A stretch of 64,000 nucleotides of DNA, taken from positions 1-64,000 of the forward strand of contig JADHXQ010000002.1 in assembly GCA_016782885.1 (NCBI GenBank), read 5' to 3'. The notes under the pieces were generated by a model. The model did no database searches. It was not told where the DNA came from and was given only the letters and a program-made list of their open reading frames with translations. This document shows, one piece after another, positions 44,361 through 54,132 of this stretch (positions are counted from its first letter, which is position 1; each line of letters starts with the position of its first letter). Both the position numbers and the translations under genes were made by a program. This DNA comes from Phycisphaerae bacterium. GTDB lineage: Bacteria > Planctomycetota > Phycisphaerae > SM23-33.

Positions 44361-44578
44361 TCAGAAATACTCCGCTTTATGCTGCCGCCAATTCTACTGC
44401 CTAACGGTTAGCGGCGGGCGGTATTACGAGGATTCACCCAGCCGGGACACCCCATAATACCATATTACCGCCGCCGCAGAAACCGGATTTGAAACAGGCT
44501 TGACTCCGCCGGGCCCCAGACGGGATACTCCCTCGAAGAGTCGCTTTTGAGTACCTGATGAAAGAAGGGAGCAGTTAT

Positions 44579-46048
44579 ATGAATACAAGTCGTCGAGAGT
44601 TTCTGAAAGTTATCGGGACCGGGGCGTGTCTCGCAATCGCGTCTCGAGCCTCGCGTGCCGCCGCCGTCGCGAAGAATCCCAATATTGTTCTGTGCATGGC
44701 CGACGATCAGGGATGGGGCGATATGGGATACTACAATCATCCCTTTGTCAAGACGCCTAACTTCGACGCGATGTCCAGGGTTTCCCTGCGACTGGACCGC
44801 TTCTACGCTGCGGCTCCGATCTGTTCGCCCACCCGGGCGAGCGTCCTGACCGGGCGACATCCGCACCGCTCGAACGTGCTGAGCCACGGGCTTTCCATGC
44901 GCCCCCAGGAGATCACCATTGCCGCCGCCCTCAAGACCGCGGGATACACGACGGGACATTTCGGCAAGTTCCACGTGGGCTCGATGCAGAAATCCAGCCC
45001 CGTTAATCCCGGGAAGTTCGGTTTTGACCGGTGGTTTTCCGCGCCCAACTTCTTCGACCAGGATTCGGTGATGAGCAGCAACGGCGTGGCCGTTGAATGT
45101 AAGGGCGAAAGCTCGCAGATCACCGTCGACGAGGCGATCAAGTTCATCACCCAACAGGCCAAGGCCGACAAGCCGTTCCTGGCGGTGGTCTGGTTCGCAG
45201 CCCCGCACGATCCGCACGAGGCCAGCGCCGAGGATATGGCTCTGTACAAGGGCAAGCCCAAGGCCGGTTACTATGCGGAGATCACGGCCATGGATCGGGC
45301 GTTCGGCAGGCTGCGCGGCGCGGTGCGGTCTCTGGGTATCGCCGACAATACCATTCTCTGGTACAACAGCGACAACGGCGGCCTGGTCGACGCCAGCAGC
45401 GGGGGGCGCGGCAGGAAGGGTTCGATTTTCGAAGGTGGTCTGCGCGTGCCGGCGATGATCGAATGGCCCGACCGCATCAGCAAACCGCGCACGAGCAAAG
45501 TTCCCTGCTTCACGTCCGATATTTTTCCGACTCTGCTGGAGCTTACCGGAACGAAGATTCCCCACAATCGCCCGCTGGACGGGATGAGCATTGCGGGTCT
45601 GATCGACGGCAAGATGACCTCGCGCAGCAAACCGATGGGCTTCTGGAGCCCTCTGGGCCGCGGTCGATCGACCTGGAGCCACAAGATTCTCGGCGCCTTG
45701 CTGAAAGCACAGAAGGAGGGCAAGGAAATCGGCGACGCCAGCCGCCTGGACATGGACGCAGGCGAGATAAAGAAGATATTTCCCGAAGACAAGTTCCCCG
45801 GCCAAGCCGCCTGGCTGGACTGGCCCTGGAAACTGCATCGCATGCAGGGTGGCGGAAGGAGCAGGAAGAAAGCCAAAGCACCCGCCCCCAGCGGCGTGAA
45901 GCTCGAACTGTACAATCTCGCCGAAGACCCCATGGAAGCGAAAAACCTGGCCGACCAAAACGCGGATCGGGTCAAGTCCATGCGCACCGCACTCGAAAAA
46001 TGGCTGGCGTCGGTAGTTCGCAGCCTCAACGGAAAGGACTACAAGTAA
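44579..46048 (+). CDS. Sulfatase, Tat-exported
   Basis: S1-family sulfatase of 489 residues. It has a twin-arginine signal (MNTSRREFLKVIG), metal site NIVLCMADDQGWGDMGYYN, and formylglycine motif CSPTR at residue 82 followed by ASVLTGRHPHR. YNSDNGGLVDASS and RKGSIFEGGLRVPAMIEWP resemble the sulfatase at 27140, its closest relative in the window. AAGAAGGGAG precedes ATG 44579; an in-frame ATG at 44558 lies before that site. It is followed 44 bases later by the GH32 gene, so a sulfated-fructan or mixed substrate is possible (inference). Confidence 0.93.
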   Translation: MNTSRREFLKVIGTGACLAIASRASRAAAVAKNPNIVLCMADDQGWGDMGYYNHPFVKTPNFDAMSRVSLRLDRFYAAAPICSPTRASVLTGRHPHRSNVLSHGLSMRPQEITIAAALKTAGYTTGHFGKFHVGSMQKSSPVNPGKFGFDRWFSAPNFFDQDSVMSSNGVAVECKGESSQITVDEAIKFITQQAKADKPFLAVVWFAAPHDPHEASAEDMALYKGKPKAGYYAEITAMDRAFGRLRGAVRSLGIADNTILWYNSDNGGLVDASSGGRGRKGSIFEGGLRVPAMIEWPDRISKPRTSKVPCFTSDIFPTLLELTGTKIPHNRPLDGMSIAGLIDGKMTSRSKPMGFWSPLGRGRSTWSHKILGALLKAQKEGKEIGDASRLDMDAGEIKKIFPEDKFPGQAAWLDWPWKLHRMQGGGRSRKKAKAPAPSGVKLELYNLAEDPMEAKNLADQNADRVKSMRTALEKWLASVVRSLNGKDYK

Positions 46049-46092
46049 ATCTCGGATTAACGCATTAGATGATACGAAGGACAGGTGTGCAA

Positions 46093-47787
46093 ATGAGACT
46101 GATTCAGCGTTTATTGATCGTGGTTATCGTCGCGGGCGTCTTTACCGGTTGCGGGACTGTTTCGGCGGTCGACAAAGCCCCGCCCAAACCGAAGAAGCCC
46201 GCCCCCGCCGCCAAATCCGCATCCACCGGCGCGCCTAGCAGGGCAATGATCGCCGACGCCAGGGCGCTTCGCAATAAGCTGCTGGCCGATCCGCACCGCC
46301 CGGGCTACCACTTCGTCACCCCCGAAGGCTTCTGCGGACCGTTCGACCCCAACGCCGCGATATTCTGGAAAGGGCGATACCACCTGATGTACATCATCCA
46401 GACCACCAGGGGACCGACAAGGGGACACACCTGGGGGCATGCCTCCAGCAGCGACCTGGTCCATTGGCGGCAGCACAAACCATCGCTCGTGCCTGACGAG
46501 GGCGACAAGGGCATATTCAGCGGAGGGATATTCCTCGACAAGAAAGGTGTGCCCACCATCACTTACTGGGGCCTGGGCCACCGCAAGACGCGAGGCGTTC
46601 GAGGCATCTGCCTGGCCAGCAGTACCGACAAGAACCTCGACAACTGGACCAAGAACCCAAAGAACCCGGTTATTGCCTCCACGGGATTCGGCTATGCGGC
46701 GCACAACGTCGGCAAACCCGGCGAGTCGATCTACGGGAGCGCCGACCCCTCGGCGATCTGGATCAAAGACGGGAAATACTACATCCTGACGGGCAATCTC
46801 CTGGTCCTTAACGAATTCGGCAGGAAAGGCAAGCAAGCCAAACACCTCGGCGACACGCTGTATCTCCTGAGTTCCGACGACATGATCAACTGGAAGTACA
46901 TGCATCCGTTCTACAAGTCCGACCGCAAGTGGACCAGGGCCGATGAAGACAACATGTGCCCCGAGTTCTTCCCCCTGCCCGCCAAGGCGGAGGGCGGCGC
47001 CGACAGCGGGCGTCACATGATACTCTGCATCAGCCACAACCTCGGCTGCAGGTACTACATAGGCAAGTACGCCAACGACCGCTTCACCCCTGAACTCCAC
47101 GAGCGGATGACCTGGGCCGACCAGATGTTCTTCGCCCCGGAAACCTTCGCCGACGCCAACGGCCGGCGGATCATGTGGGCATGGATATTCGACGGACGCA
47201 GCCACAAGACCGCAAGGGCAAACGGCTGGTCGGGCACTATGAGCCTTCCTCGCGTGCTGTGGCTCGGAAAAGACAATACGCTGAGGATGAGGCCGGCGAA
47301 AGAACTGGCGACTTTGCGATACAACGCAAAGAAACTCGCCGGCGCGAGCGTCAAAGCCGATTCCGAGCAGGCCCTCAAGGGCGTCTCGGGAGACAGCATC
47401 GAAATATCGCTGGATATCACCGGCGGGAGCGCCAAGCAGTTTGGCGTGAAGGTATGCTGCTCGCCCGACGGTAAGGAACAGACGCTTGTCTACTACGACG
47501 CGGTAGACAAGAAGCTCAAGGTGGACACGCGGAAGTCATCACTGGGCGAAGGCCCCAAGAAAATCGAAGCGGCCCCCTTCGAGCTGAAAGCCAACGAGCC
47601 GCTCAAGCTGCGCATCTTCGTGGACAAGTCGGTAGTGGAAGTATTCGCCAACGACCGCCAGGCAATCGCCCGAAGAATCTACCCGACCGACAAGAAAAGC
47701 ACAGCAGTAAAACTCTTCGCAAAAGGCGGAGCTATCAAAACCTCAAGCATACAAGCCTGGGACATGATGCCCTCAAACCAGCATTGA
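46093..47787 (+). CDS. GH32-family glycoside hydrolase, lipoprotein
   Basis: Fructan/sucrose-type beta-fructosidase family member of 564 residues. A lipoprotein signal ends at VFTGC (Cys20). In the five-blade propeller the nucleophile motif is PFDPNAAIFWKGRYHL (Asp85), the transition-state Asp is Asp218 in GSADPSAIW, and the acid/base is Glu291 in MCPEFFPL. The C-terminal beta-sandwich includes LRIFVDKSVVEVFANDRQA, diagnostic for GH32. The NDPNG box reads FDPNA, a divergence that makes substrate assignment uncertain. ATG 46093 is preferred over ATG 46069, which precedes the signal. It follows a sulfatase. Confidence 0.9.
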   Translation: MRLIQRLLIVVIVAGVFTGCGTVSAVDKAPPKPKKPAPAAKSASTGAPSRAMIADARALRNKLLADPHRPGYHFVTPEGFCGPFDPNAAIFWKGRYHLMYIIQTTRGPTRGHTWGHASSSDLVHWRQHKPSLVPDEGDKGIFSGGIFLDKKGVPTITYWGLGHRKTRGVRGICLASSTDKNLDNWTKNPKNPVIASTGFGYAAHNVGKPGESIYGSADPSAIWIKDGKYYILTGNLLVLNEFGRKGKQAKHLGDTLYLLSSDDMINWKYMHPFYKSDRKWTRADEDNMCPEFFPLPAKAEGGADSGRHMILCISHNLGCRYYIGKYANDRFTPELHERMTWADQMFFAPETFADANGRRIMWAWIFDGRSHKTARANGWSGTMSLPRVLWLGKDNTLRMRPAKELATLRYNAKKLAGASVKADSEQALKGVSGDSIEISLDITGGSAKQFGVKVCCSPDGKEQTLVYYDAVDKKLKVDTRKSSLGEGPKKIEAAPFELKANEPLKLRIFVDKSVVEVFANDRQAIARRIYPTDKKSTAVKLFAKGGAIKTSSIQAWDMMPSNQH

Positions 47788-47791
47788 GCGA

Positions 47792-48850
47792 TTATTTCTT
47801 CCTTGCGGCGATCTTTCTGTCCAGCAGGAATTTCCAGCCCCACTGTCCGTCCCATGTATGGGTCACGGTCCGGTCGGCGTTACGGACTTTCTTGACGTTC
47901 ACTTTGTAGCGGTACGCCGCCCGGAGACGGTTGCCTTCGATCTGGATGATAAAGAACCCGGACGTCGTATGCCCGTCGTTGATGCACGTCCACTTCTTCG
48001 TCTCGCCCTCGGGCGCCCAATACCGCAGCCCCGTGCCCGTGTGCCCGTAAAGGTACAGGACGATATTGTACTTTTTGGCGGTGTTGTATGCGGCCTTCCA
48101 GTCGTTTTTATGCCACCAGTTCGTGTCAAAGCCGCAGTGGGCCATGAGCACCACCGGTCGGCCGCTGTCGCCGACGCACCTGGCCAGGTCCCGCTTGAGG
48201 AAGCCCAACGCCCCCTGTGGATCGTGCCACACTCGGTTGTAGCGCACCTTTGCGTTCTGCTTGTCGGCGGGGTAGATGCCCAGGCTGACAAAATGCACGT
48301 CGTCCCAGTCCCAGGAGTAGTGCAGACCGTTGTCCGAGAGGTTCGCCAGCCAGCCTTTGCGTTTGCGGATGGCGTTGCGCTTCTTCAACTCGGCCTGGAA
48401 GTTGAGGGGGCTTTTCTTGCTCTTGCCGATCGGCGGACCATCGTGGTTGCCCCAGGTTTCGTACACGCGGAACTTCAGCATGCCGTCCGCAGCGTCCAGG
48501 CCGAAATGGGCGATGAACGCCTTGAACTGCTCGGCGGTGTAGTCCTTGTCGCCGACGACCTTGTCACCGTCGTCGATGCAGTCGCCCAGAAGGACCACGC
48601 CGCGCGGGGCGTTGATCTTGTCGCCGCCGAGTTTCTCGGGCCATCGCTTGCCTGCGATACGGTTGATCTCTTCGATCGTCTCGCTGTTGTACTTGTTCCA
48701 ACCTTTGGATTCGAACGCCTTGAAGTGGCTGTCGGAGGTGGAAATAAACGTAACGTCGCGCCCCTTGGGGATTGCTGGCGTCATGTCCGGAGCCTGAACG
48801 CAAGAGCACGACAGGCACGCCGCCAGCGCTAGTGTCAGCAGTTTCTTCAT
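47792..48850 (-). CDS. Exported calcineurin-like metallophosphoesterase
   Basis: Metallophosphoesterase of 352 residues with a lipoprotein-like signal (LALAACLSC; Cys12 fits LAAC). The dimetal motifs are ISTSDSHFK, LLGDCIDDGD, WGNHDGPP, VLMAHCGFD and YLYGHTGTG, all intact. It converges with the GH32 gene, the stops being four bases apart. Phosphatase or phosphodiesterase activity on a cell-surface or environmental substrate is expected; the specific substrate is unknown. The next minus-strand gene upstream, across a 28-base gap, reads toward it. Confidence 0.88.
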   Translation of the reverse strand: MKKLLTLALAACLSCSCVQAPDMTPAIPKGRDVTFISTSDSHFKAFESKGWNKYNSETIEEINRIAGKRWPEKLGGDKINAPRGVVLLGDCIDDGDKVVGDKDYTAEQFKAFIAHFGLDAADGMLKFRVYETWGNHDGPPIGKSKKSPLNFQAELKKRNAIRKRKGWLANLSDNGLHYSWDWDDVHFVSLGIYPADKQNAKVRYNRVWHDPQGALGFLKRDLARCVGDSGRPVVLMAHCGFDTNWWHKNDWKAAYNTAKKYNIVLYLYGHTGTGLRYWAPEGETKKWTCINDGHTTSGFFIIQIEGNRLRAAYRYKVNVKKVRNADRTVTHTWDGQWGWKFLLDRKIAARKK

Positions 48851-48878
48851 AAGGAATGTTGCGAAGGTCCGCGGCGTT

Positions 48879-49790
48879 CTATGCCAGCGCCTTCTTGCAG
48901 AATTCGAGACATTTCGCTACTTCTTTGACGGCGTCCGAACCCTTGGGGACCGGGTATTCCAGTTCGATGTCGGCGGGGAAGGGGGCCTTGATCTTCTTCA
49001 TGTATTGCAGTATTTCCGCGATGGCGCTGTCGCCCTTGCCGAAGGGCATGTTGGCTGCACCGTTGGTCTTGAACTTGCGGTCTTTCACGTGCAGGCTGAT
49101 AATCTTACCGGGATACTTTTTCATTATCGACAGCGCTGATTCGTTATTGCGCGCCGCGTAATGGCCGATGTCGAGATTCATGGCGACGTACTTGTTCTTC
49201 TTGAACCAGTCGACGTCATAGGTTGTTGGCGTCAACTGCGTGTGATTGTGCATTCCGATCAAGACCTGGTGTTTCTTGGCCAGCGCCGCGGTATGTTCGG
49301 CCGCGCCGCCCGATATTTCGCGAGTGATGCCTTTGGCGCCGAGTGCTTTGGCGGCTTTGAAGTAGTATTCCATTTCCGCCTCCGGCATCTTCCCATTGCC
49401 GATACTGCCGAACTTGACGATGTGGATATTCACGCCCGCGTCGTTGTACTGCTTGCGGATGGCTTCAAACTTGTCCATCGAAACCGACAGGCGCCACTTT
49501 CCGATCTCCCCTCGCTTGCGGGGCGCCCCGGCGAGCGCCTCGGGGATGTTGCCCATCAGTTCGATCGAGCTGATTCCGCTTTGCGTAATGTGTTTCAGCA
49601 TGTCAGTGGCCGGGCCTCGCATGCTGCGATAACTGTAGGTTATCACACCGATCTGAACGCCGCCGAATACCGAGTTTGGTTTGACGGGCGCCTTGGCGGA
49701 GGCGACTTTCGGCATCATCGACACCGCAGCCGCAGCCGCCGCGCCGCCAAGAAGTGTTCTTCGCGACAGGTTAACGTTCAGGTTGTTCAT
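48879..49790 (-). CDS. Tat-exported sugar phosphate isomerase/epimerase-like protein
   Basis: TIM-barrel protein of the xylose isomerase-like/AP endonuclease 2 superfamily, 303 residues. It starts with a Tat signal (LSRRTLLGGAAAAAAV). Metal-site segments fit the fold: ISSIELMGN, GMHNHTQ, MNLDIGHYAARN and IISLHVKDRKF. Planctomycetes have many exported members, usually of unknown sugar substrate. ATG 49790 was chosen because longer frames (to 49901) add a non-signal extension. The terminator of the FIST genes lies within the upstream gap. Confidence 0.88.
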   Translation of the reverse strand: MNNLNVNLSRRTLLGGAAAAAAVSMMPKVASAKAPVKPNSVFGGVQIGVITYSYRSMRGPATDMLKHITQSGISSIELMGNIPEALAGAPRKRGEIGKWRLSVSMDKFEAIRKQYNDAGVNIHIVKFGSIGNGKMPEAEMEYYFKAAKALGAKGITREISGGAAEHTAALAKKHQVLIGMHNHTQLTPTTYDVDWFKKNKYVAMNLDIGHYAARNNESALSIMKKYPGKIISLHVKDRKFKTNGAANMPFGKGDSAIAEILQYMKKIKAPFPADIELEYPVPKGSDAVKEVAKCLEFCKKALA

Positions 49791-49885
49791 GGTTTCTCTC
49801 ACAGTCGGTAATTCTATGGTAGTTTTCGCCCTGCGACCGTCGCGGGGCTTTGCAGTGATCGTACCATGTTGGCTCGCGCAAAAAC

Positions 49886-49911
49886 AGCCCGCGGATCGCA
49901 ATCCGCGGGCT
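49886..49911 (-). terminator. Intrinsic terminator after the FIST genes
   Basis: A perfect 11-bp stem AGCCCGCGGAT/ATCCGCGGGCT (49886-49896 with 49901-49911), loop CGCA, is followed on the minus strand by GTTTTTGC. It lies 40 bases beyond the FIST stop. Confidence 0.85.
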
Positions 49912-49951
49912 GAGGTGTTCGAACGTCGTTTAAGCGGTTGTTCTTCGACCG

Positions 49952-50974
49952 CTATTTGTTAATCAGTGCGCAGGCGGAGATGTGGTATCCCACGCCCGCC
50001 GAGGGCTGTCCGCATGCCTTGGGGCCCATCTCGCCGCTTCCGTAGAAACCGATGAGCGGCATCTTCGTGCCGACTACGGCCTGCATTACTTTCAGTTCTT
50101 CGGGGCGGTCCTTGCCCATCTTGCCGCGCCTTCCGCCACAGTCGAACGCGAAGACCAGCGCGGTGTGCTTGAGGTTCTCGCCGACTGCGTCCTTGAACGC
50201 CTGACCGGCCGCCGCGACGATCGGGTTGGCGTGGACGTCGGCGGGGCCTTTGTTCAGTGTCGAGCAGCCGACCAGGAAGTCGCCGGTGATCAGGATCCCG
50301 ATGTTCTTGCCCTTGCCCGCGATCTTGCCCTTGCAGTAGGTTGTTCCGCCCATCGCCGCTCCGCCTACTACAGGAATCTTCTCGCCGATAACGCCGGAGA
50401 TGCCTTTGACGACCTTGTTGTTTGACGGTACGTGGCAGTCGCCGATCAGCACGACCACTTTGCCGCTGGCCTTGACTTCCGAGGCCTTCTTGAGGCCTTC
50501 GCCGATCATCTTTCCGCACTCGGACAGGTCCTTCTTACCGCACATGACGGGCGTTACGGCGATATCTCCACCGATGGCCAGAACCGAAACTGTTCCGGCG
50601 TTGCCTTCTTCGGTGATAGTGTTGTATCCGGCGCACCCGTATACGAGGCTCGCGTCAAATACGGACGTTACGCCTTCGAGCGCCTTGGCCTGGTCGAACT
50701 TTTTGGCCATTCCAAAGACCAGCACGAGCTTGGGCTTGCACTTTCCGATGTTCTTTTTGGCTTTGGTCGCCGCTTCGACGCCGGCTTTCTGGGCGTCTTC
50801 AAGCGCCGAATATCCGGTGCCCGCGGTTATTGCGTGTGCGTGCTTGGCGCCGGCTTTGCCTGCTGCGCCGCACGAGCCGCAGTTGGATTCCGCCGGCTGG
50901 ACCGCCGTCATCACTACTGCCACTGCCAGCAGGCATGCCACGCATCCGGTAAATACAATTTTGCTCAACTTCAT
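49952..50974 (-). CDS. Exported FIST-domain protein 1
   Basis: FIST N and C domains in 340 residues, behind a clear signal peptide (IVFTGCVACLLAVAVVMTAV). FIST domains are usually found in cytosolic sensor proteins and are thought to bind small ligands such as amino acids; an exported form is uncommon. The mature start has NCGSCGAAGK. Conserved FIST_C features include VFAFDCGGRRG and MPLIGFYGSGEMGP. AAGGA lies eight bases before the ATG. It is 37 bases downstream of the second FIST gene, so both are one operon. Confidence 0.87.
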   Translation of the reverse strand: MKLSKIVFTGCVACLLAVAVVMTAVQPAESNCGSCGAAGKAGAKHAHAITAGTGYSALEDAQKAGVEAATKAKKNIGKCKPKLVLVFGMAKKFDQAKALEGVTSVFDASLVYGCAGYNTITEEGNAGTVSVLAIGGDIAVTPVMCGKKDLSECGKMIGEGLKKASEVKASGKVVVLIGDCHVPSNNKVVKGISGVIGEKIPVVGGAAMGGTTYCKGKIAGKGKNIGILITGDFLVGCSTLNKGPADVHANPIVAAAGQAFKDAVGENLKHTALVFAFDCGGRRGKMGKDRPEELKVMQAVVGTKMPLIGFYGSGEMGPKACGQPSAGVGYHISACALINK

Positions 50975-51011
50975 GATACTGTCCTTTCAAAAACGATTGT
51001 TAGAGCCGGCG

Positions 51012-52460
51012 TCATTTCGTGATGCCGACCATGTTCGATACGAATGTATGCTGCTGGTACTGATGATCCATGCCCTGGTAGTCGCCCTTGATGCGTCCCA
51101 GTTCGCCCCATGCGTAGAAGCCGAAGATCGGAATGCCCTTGCCCAATGCGGGCAGGATCGCTTCTTTGACTTCGTCGTCATTGCCCTTGCGGAAGGTCCT
51201 GAGGCGCATACCGCGCGCGCAGCAATTGCTCATCAGGAGCAGGGACGGTTCGGCGGAGGCGGCCTTGGCGGCCGCAACCGATTCGGCGACGGTGTTCTTG
51301 GCCGATTCAATGATCGGTCCGGGCTTCATCTGGCAGGCCAGGCAGAATATCTTCGTGCCCTTGACTACCGGCGCCACGAAGGCGAGCGAACCGTCGGGCA
51401 CGTCGACTTTCTTGTCGTCCTTGTCCTTTCCGTCCTTGACCCAGTTCAGGACCATTCGCGTGTAGTTCTTTCCGCCGCCGAGATCGACTCCGATGGGGTG
51501 CAGCCAGTCGCTGGTGAGCTTGTCTTCGGCTTTCATACCGGACAACCCGCGGTAGACACCTTCTGCCGGCTTGCCGTCAAGTTCGATCACCCACTTGCCG
51601 CTGACCTTCGTCACCTCGGCGGTTTTCGCCGACGGCGTGAACTCGTTGGCGTGGTTTCCGAAGTTGGCGATCGGACCGCCGACGCCCAGGGTCACGACGT
51701 GGCCTTTAAGGGCCTCGCCGTTGAAGAACTGCTTGCCCCACAGATCGCCCGTGGTCATGTCGTCAGGCATGGAGTTTCCGCCGAAGAGCGTCGTGCCCTT
51801 GGGCGAATCTCCCAGCGCGCCCTTGATGAAATCTTCGACGCTGACGCCTTCCTTGGCCTCGAAGCTCAGGCGCATCTCCGCCAGCGCCAGTATGAGCTTG
51901 AGATCCTTGACGTCCTTGACGGCGGCGGCGACACCCTTGCCGGTGGCAAGGCGATCGTCCTGGATAGCGACCTTGCCCGCGGCTGCTGAGGCCTTGGCGC
52001 CCCCGACAGCCAGAACCGCGACGGCGTTTTTCAATATCGTCCCGCCGTTGGTCAGGCATCGTGCGCGGCATCCGATGTTGGGCACGCCGGCGCATACCTT
52101 GTTGACGGCGGCCGCAACGAGGTCTTCGGCCTTCAGATCGGGTTTGCAGGCGGTGGCCTGCGACGATTCGTCAGGTTTGAAGTCTTTATCCTGGTAGTAG
52201 GTGTAGAAGACGACGGCCTGTGCTTTTCCGCCGACGGCGCCGAGGGCGGCTTTTGTGGCTTTTTCCGCCGCTGATTCCGCGCCGCCGGGGCACGACGACC
52301 AGGCCACCGCGAACTGGATGGTGTCGGGCGAACCGGACGTTACAACATCAGTCATTTTTGCTCCTTTGGAATCACATTCCTTTTTAGTCAGGCCCTGTTG
52401 GGATACGTCGCAGCCCACGATAAGCATTCCCACGATTACGAGCAATACCAGTTTCTTCAT
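51012..52460 (-). CDS. Exported FIST-domain lipoprotein 2
   Basis: 482-residue FIST N/C protein with lipoprotein signal MLIVGCD. Aspartate at +2 would favour inner-membrane retention under the E. coli Lol rule. The N-domain has a paired repeat of the fold; the C-domain ends LLLMSNCCARGMRLR and IPIFGFYAWGELGRI, as in family FIST_C. It differs from its neighbour enough to be an old paralogue. AAGGAG lies six bases before the ATG. Upstream, 59 bases away on the same strand, is the aldehyde dehydrogenase gene. A periplasmic ligand-sensing or ligand-binding pair is the best guess. Confidence 0.86.
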   Translation of the reverse strand: MKKLVLLVIVGMLIVGCDVSQQGLTKKECDSKGAKMTDVVTSGSPDTIQFAVAWSSCPGGAESAAEKATKAALGAVGGKAQAVVFYTYYQDKDFKPDESSQATACKPDLKAEDLVAAAVNKVCAGVPNIGCRARCLTNGGTILKNAVAVLAVGGAKASAAAGKVAIQDDRLATGKGVAAAVKDVKDLKLILALAEMRLSFEAKEGVSVEDFIKGALGDSPKGTTLFGGNSMPDDMTTGDLWGKQFFNGEALKGHVVTLGVGGPIANFGNHANEFTPSAKTAEVTKVSGKWVIELDGKPAEGVYRGLSGMKAEDKLTSDWLHPIGVDLGGGKNYTRMVLNWVKDGKDKDDKKVDVPDGSLAFVAPVVKGTKIFCLACQMKPGPIIESAKNTVAESVAAAKAASAEPSLLLMSNCCARGMRLRTFRKGNDDEVKEAILPALGKGIPIFGFYAWGELGRIKGDYQGMDHQYQQHTFVSNMVGITK

Positions 52461-52519
52461 GCTGTTCTCCTTTGCATATTATTCGACGGGTGATTATGAA
52501 GCGCCCATTGCTATTCGTC

Positions 52520-53971
52520 CTATTCGTCCAGCACCAGCGAAACGTATTTGGCCTCGAGATATTCCAGAATTCCTTCCCGTCCGCCCTCGCGCCCGATACC
52601 GCTCTGCTTCAGTCCGCCAAACGGGCTGAGCACCGTCGCCGGCGAGAAGTCGCCAACCGAGATGATGCCCGCGTCCATTTCTTCCGACGCCCGGAGCGCC
52701 GTCGTAATGTTACGCGTGGCGATATAGCCCGCCAGGGCGTATTCCGAATCGTTGGCCAGAGCCATCGCCTCGTCGTACGTCTTGAACGGGATGATCGGCA
52801 TGATCGGACAGAAAGGTTCTTCCTGCATCAGTTCCATGTCGTTGGTGATGTTGGTCATGACCGTCGGCTGGACGAAGTAGCCCTTGTCGAAGCCCTCGGG
52901 CCTCCCGCCGCCGCTGAGAATCTCGGCGCCCTTACCGCGGGCGTCTTCGATCAGGCGGAGTGTCTTTTCGAGGTGGTTGGGCTCGGCGACCGGACCCATG
53001 GTCACACCGTCGTCCATCCCGTTGCCGATGACGATCGCCTCGGCTTCGGCGACCGCCTGGGCGCAGAATTCATCGTAGATTTCTTCCTGCACGTAGAAGC
53101 GGCTGGCGGAAATGCACGATTGACCGCAGTTGCGGAACTTGCTGAGCGCCGCCAGTTTCGCCGCGGCTTGGGCGCCGTAATCCGCGAACGCCAGGAACGG
53201 CGCGTGCCCGCCCAGTTCGATGCCGATCTTCTTCACGTGCTCCGCCGACCGTCGCATGATCTCCTTGCCGATCTCCGTCGAGCCGGAGAAGCTGATCTGA
53301 CGGACGCGAACATCGGAGTAGAATGCTTCCATGCACTCGCCGGCCGGTCCGATAACCAGGTTGGCGACGCCGGCGGGGATGCCCGCGTCTTCGATGATTT
53401 CGAACAGTTTTATCAGGCTCAGGGGTGTTTGGGTCGACGGGCGGCAGATGCAGGTGCATCCAGCCGCCAGCGCCGGTGCGATCTTGCGACCCTGGAGGAA
53501 CAGCGGGAAGTTCCACGGCGAGATCATCGCGCAGACGCCGATGGGCTGGTGGAAGTGGAACAGGCGCTTGTTGCTGAAATGCGACGGCACGATCTCGCCG
53601 TAAACGCGCGTGCCTTCCTCGGCGTACCACTCGAAGAACGTCGCGTTGGCCAGCACCTCGAGGCGCGCTTCCGCCAACGGTTTGCCCTGTTCCAGCGTCA
53701 GTGCGGTCGCGACCTCGTCGACCCGCTGGCGGATCAACCGGCCGACTTTTCGCAGGGGAATTTCACGTTCGTACGGCGTCAGCGCCCGCCAGGCGGCAGC
53801 GGCGCCGGCGGCTGCGTCTATCGCCCGCTGGGTGTCGGAGCGGTCGCAGTAGTCGACCTGGCAGATGGCTTCTTCCGTCGCGGGATTGATGACGTCTATC
53901 GTCCTGCCGGAACCGGTCGGGGACCACTTACCGTCAATGAAGAGTGAACCGCGAAGTTGAGGGGGCGCCAT
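52520..53971 (-). CDS. NAD(P)-dependent aldehyde dehydrogenase (succinate-semialdehyde type)
   Basis: Cytosolic dehydrogenase of 483 residues. The catalytic cysteine is Cys286 in FRNCGQSCISASRF and the general base is Glu252 in IELGGHAPFL. The cofactor site includes ISPWNFPLFLQGRKIAPALAAG and FSGSTEIGKEI. The pattern is closest to GabD-like succinate-semialdehyde dehydrogenases, but the substrate is not certain. AGGAG lies ten bases before ATG 53971; an in-frame ATG at 54067 adds a non-homologous tail. It lies directly upstream of the FIST pair and probably shares a transcript. Confidence 0.9.
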   Translation of the reverse strand: MAPPQLRGSLFIDGKWSPTGSGRTIDVINPATEEAICQVDYCDRSDTQRAIDAAAGAAAAWRALTPYEREIPLRKVGRLIRQRVDEVATALTLEQGKPLAEARLEVLANATFFEWYAEEGTRVYGEIVPSHFSNKRLFHFHQPIGVCAMISPWNFPLFLQGRKIAPALAAGCTCICRPSTQTPLSLIKLFEIIEDAGIPAGVANLVIGPAGECMEAFYSDVRVRQISFSGSTEIGKEIMRRSAEHVKKIGIELGGHAPFLAFADYGAQAAAKLAALSKFRNCGQSCISASRFYVQEEIYDEFCAQAVAEAEAIVIGNGMDDGVTMGPVAEPNHLEKTLRLIEDARGKGAEILSGGGRPEGFDKGYFVQPTVMTNITNDMELMQEEPFCPIMPIIPFKTYDEAMALANDSEYALAGYIATRNITTALRASEEMDAGIISVGDFSPATVLSPFGGLKQSGIGREGGREGILEYLEAKYVSLVLDE

Positions 53972-54132
53972 TAAATAGCTCTCCTGTCGTAAACGGTTGA
54001 ACGAACCCGCCCGCCGCACTAGCAGATCGGGCCGCGCATTATACGCCCCGCCCGCCGACAGCATCAAGGCCCCTTTGCAGAAATATACGGACCTCGCCGG
54101 CGGTCGGCGGTATAGAATAGATCGGTGCGGAA

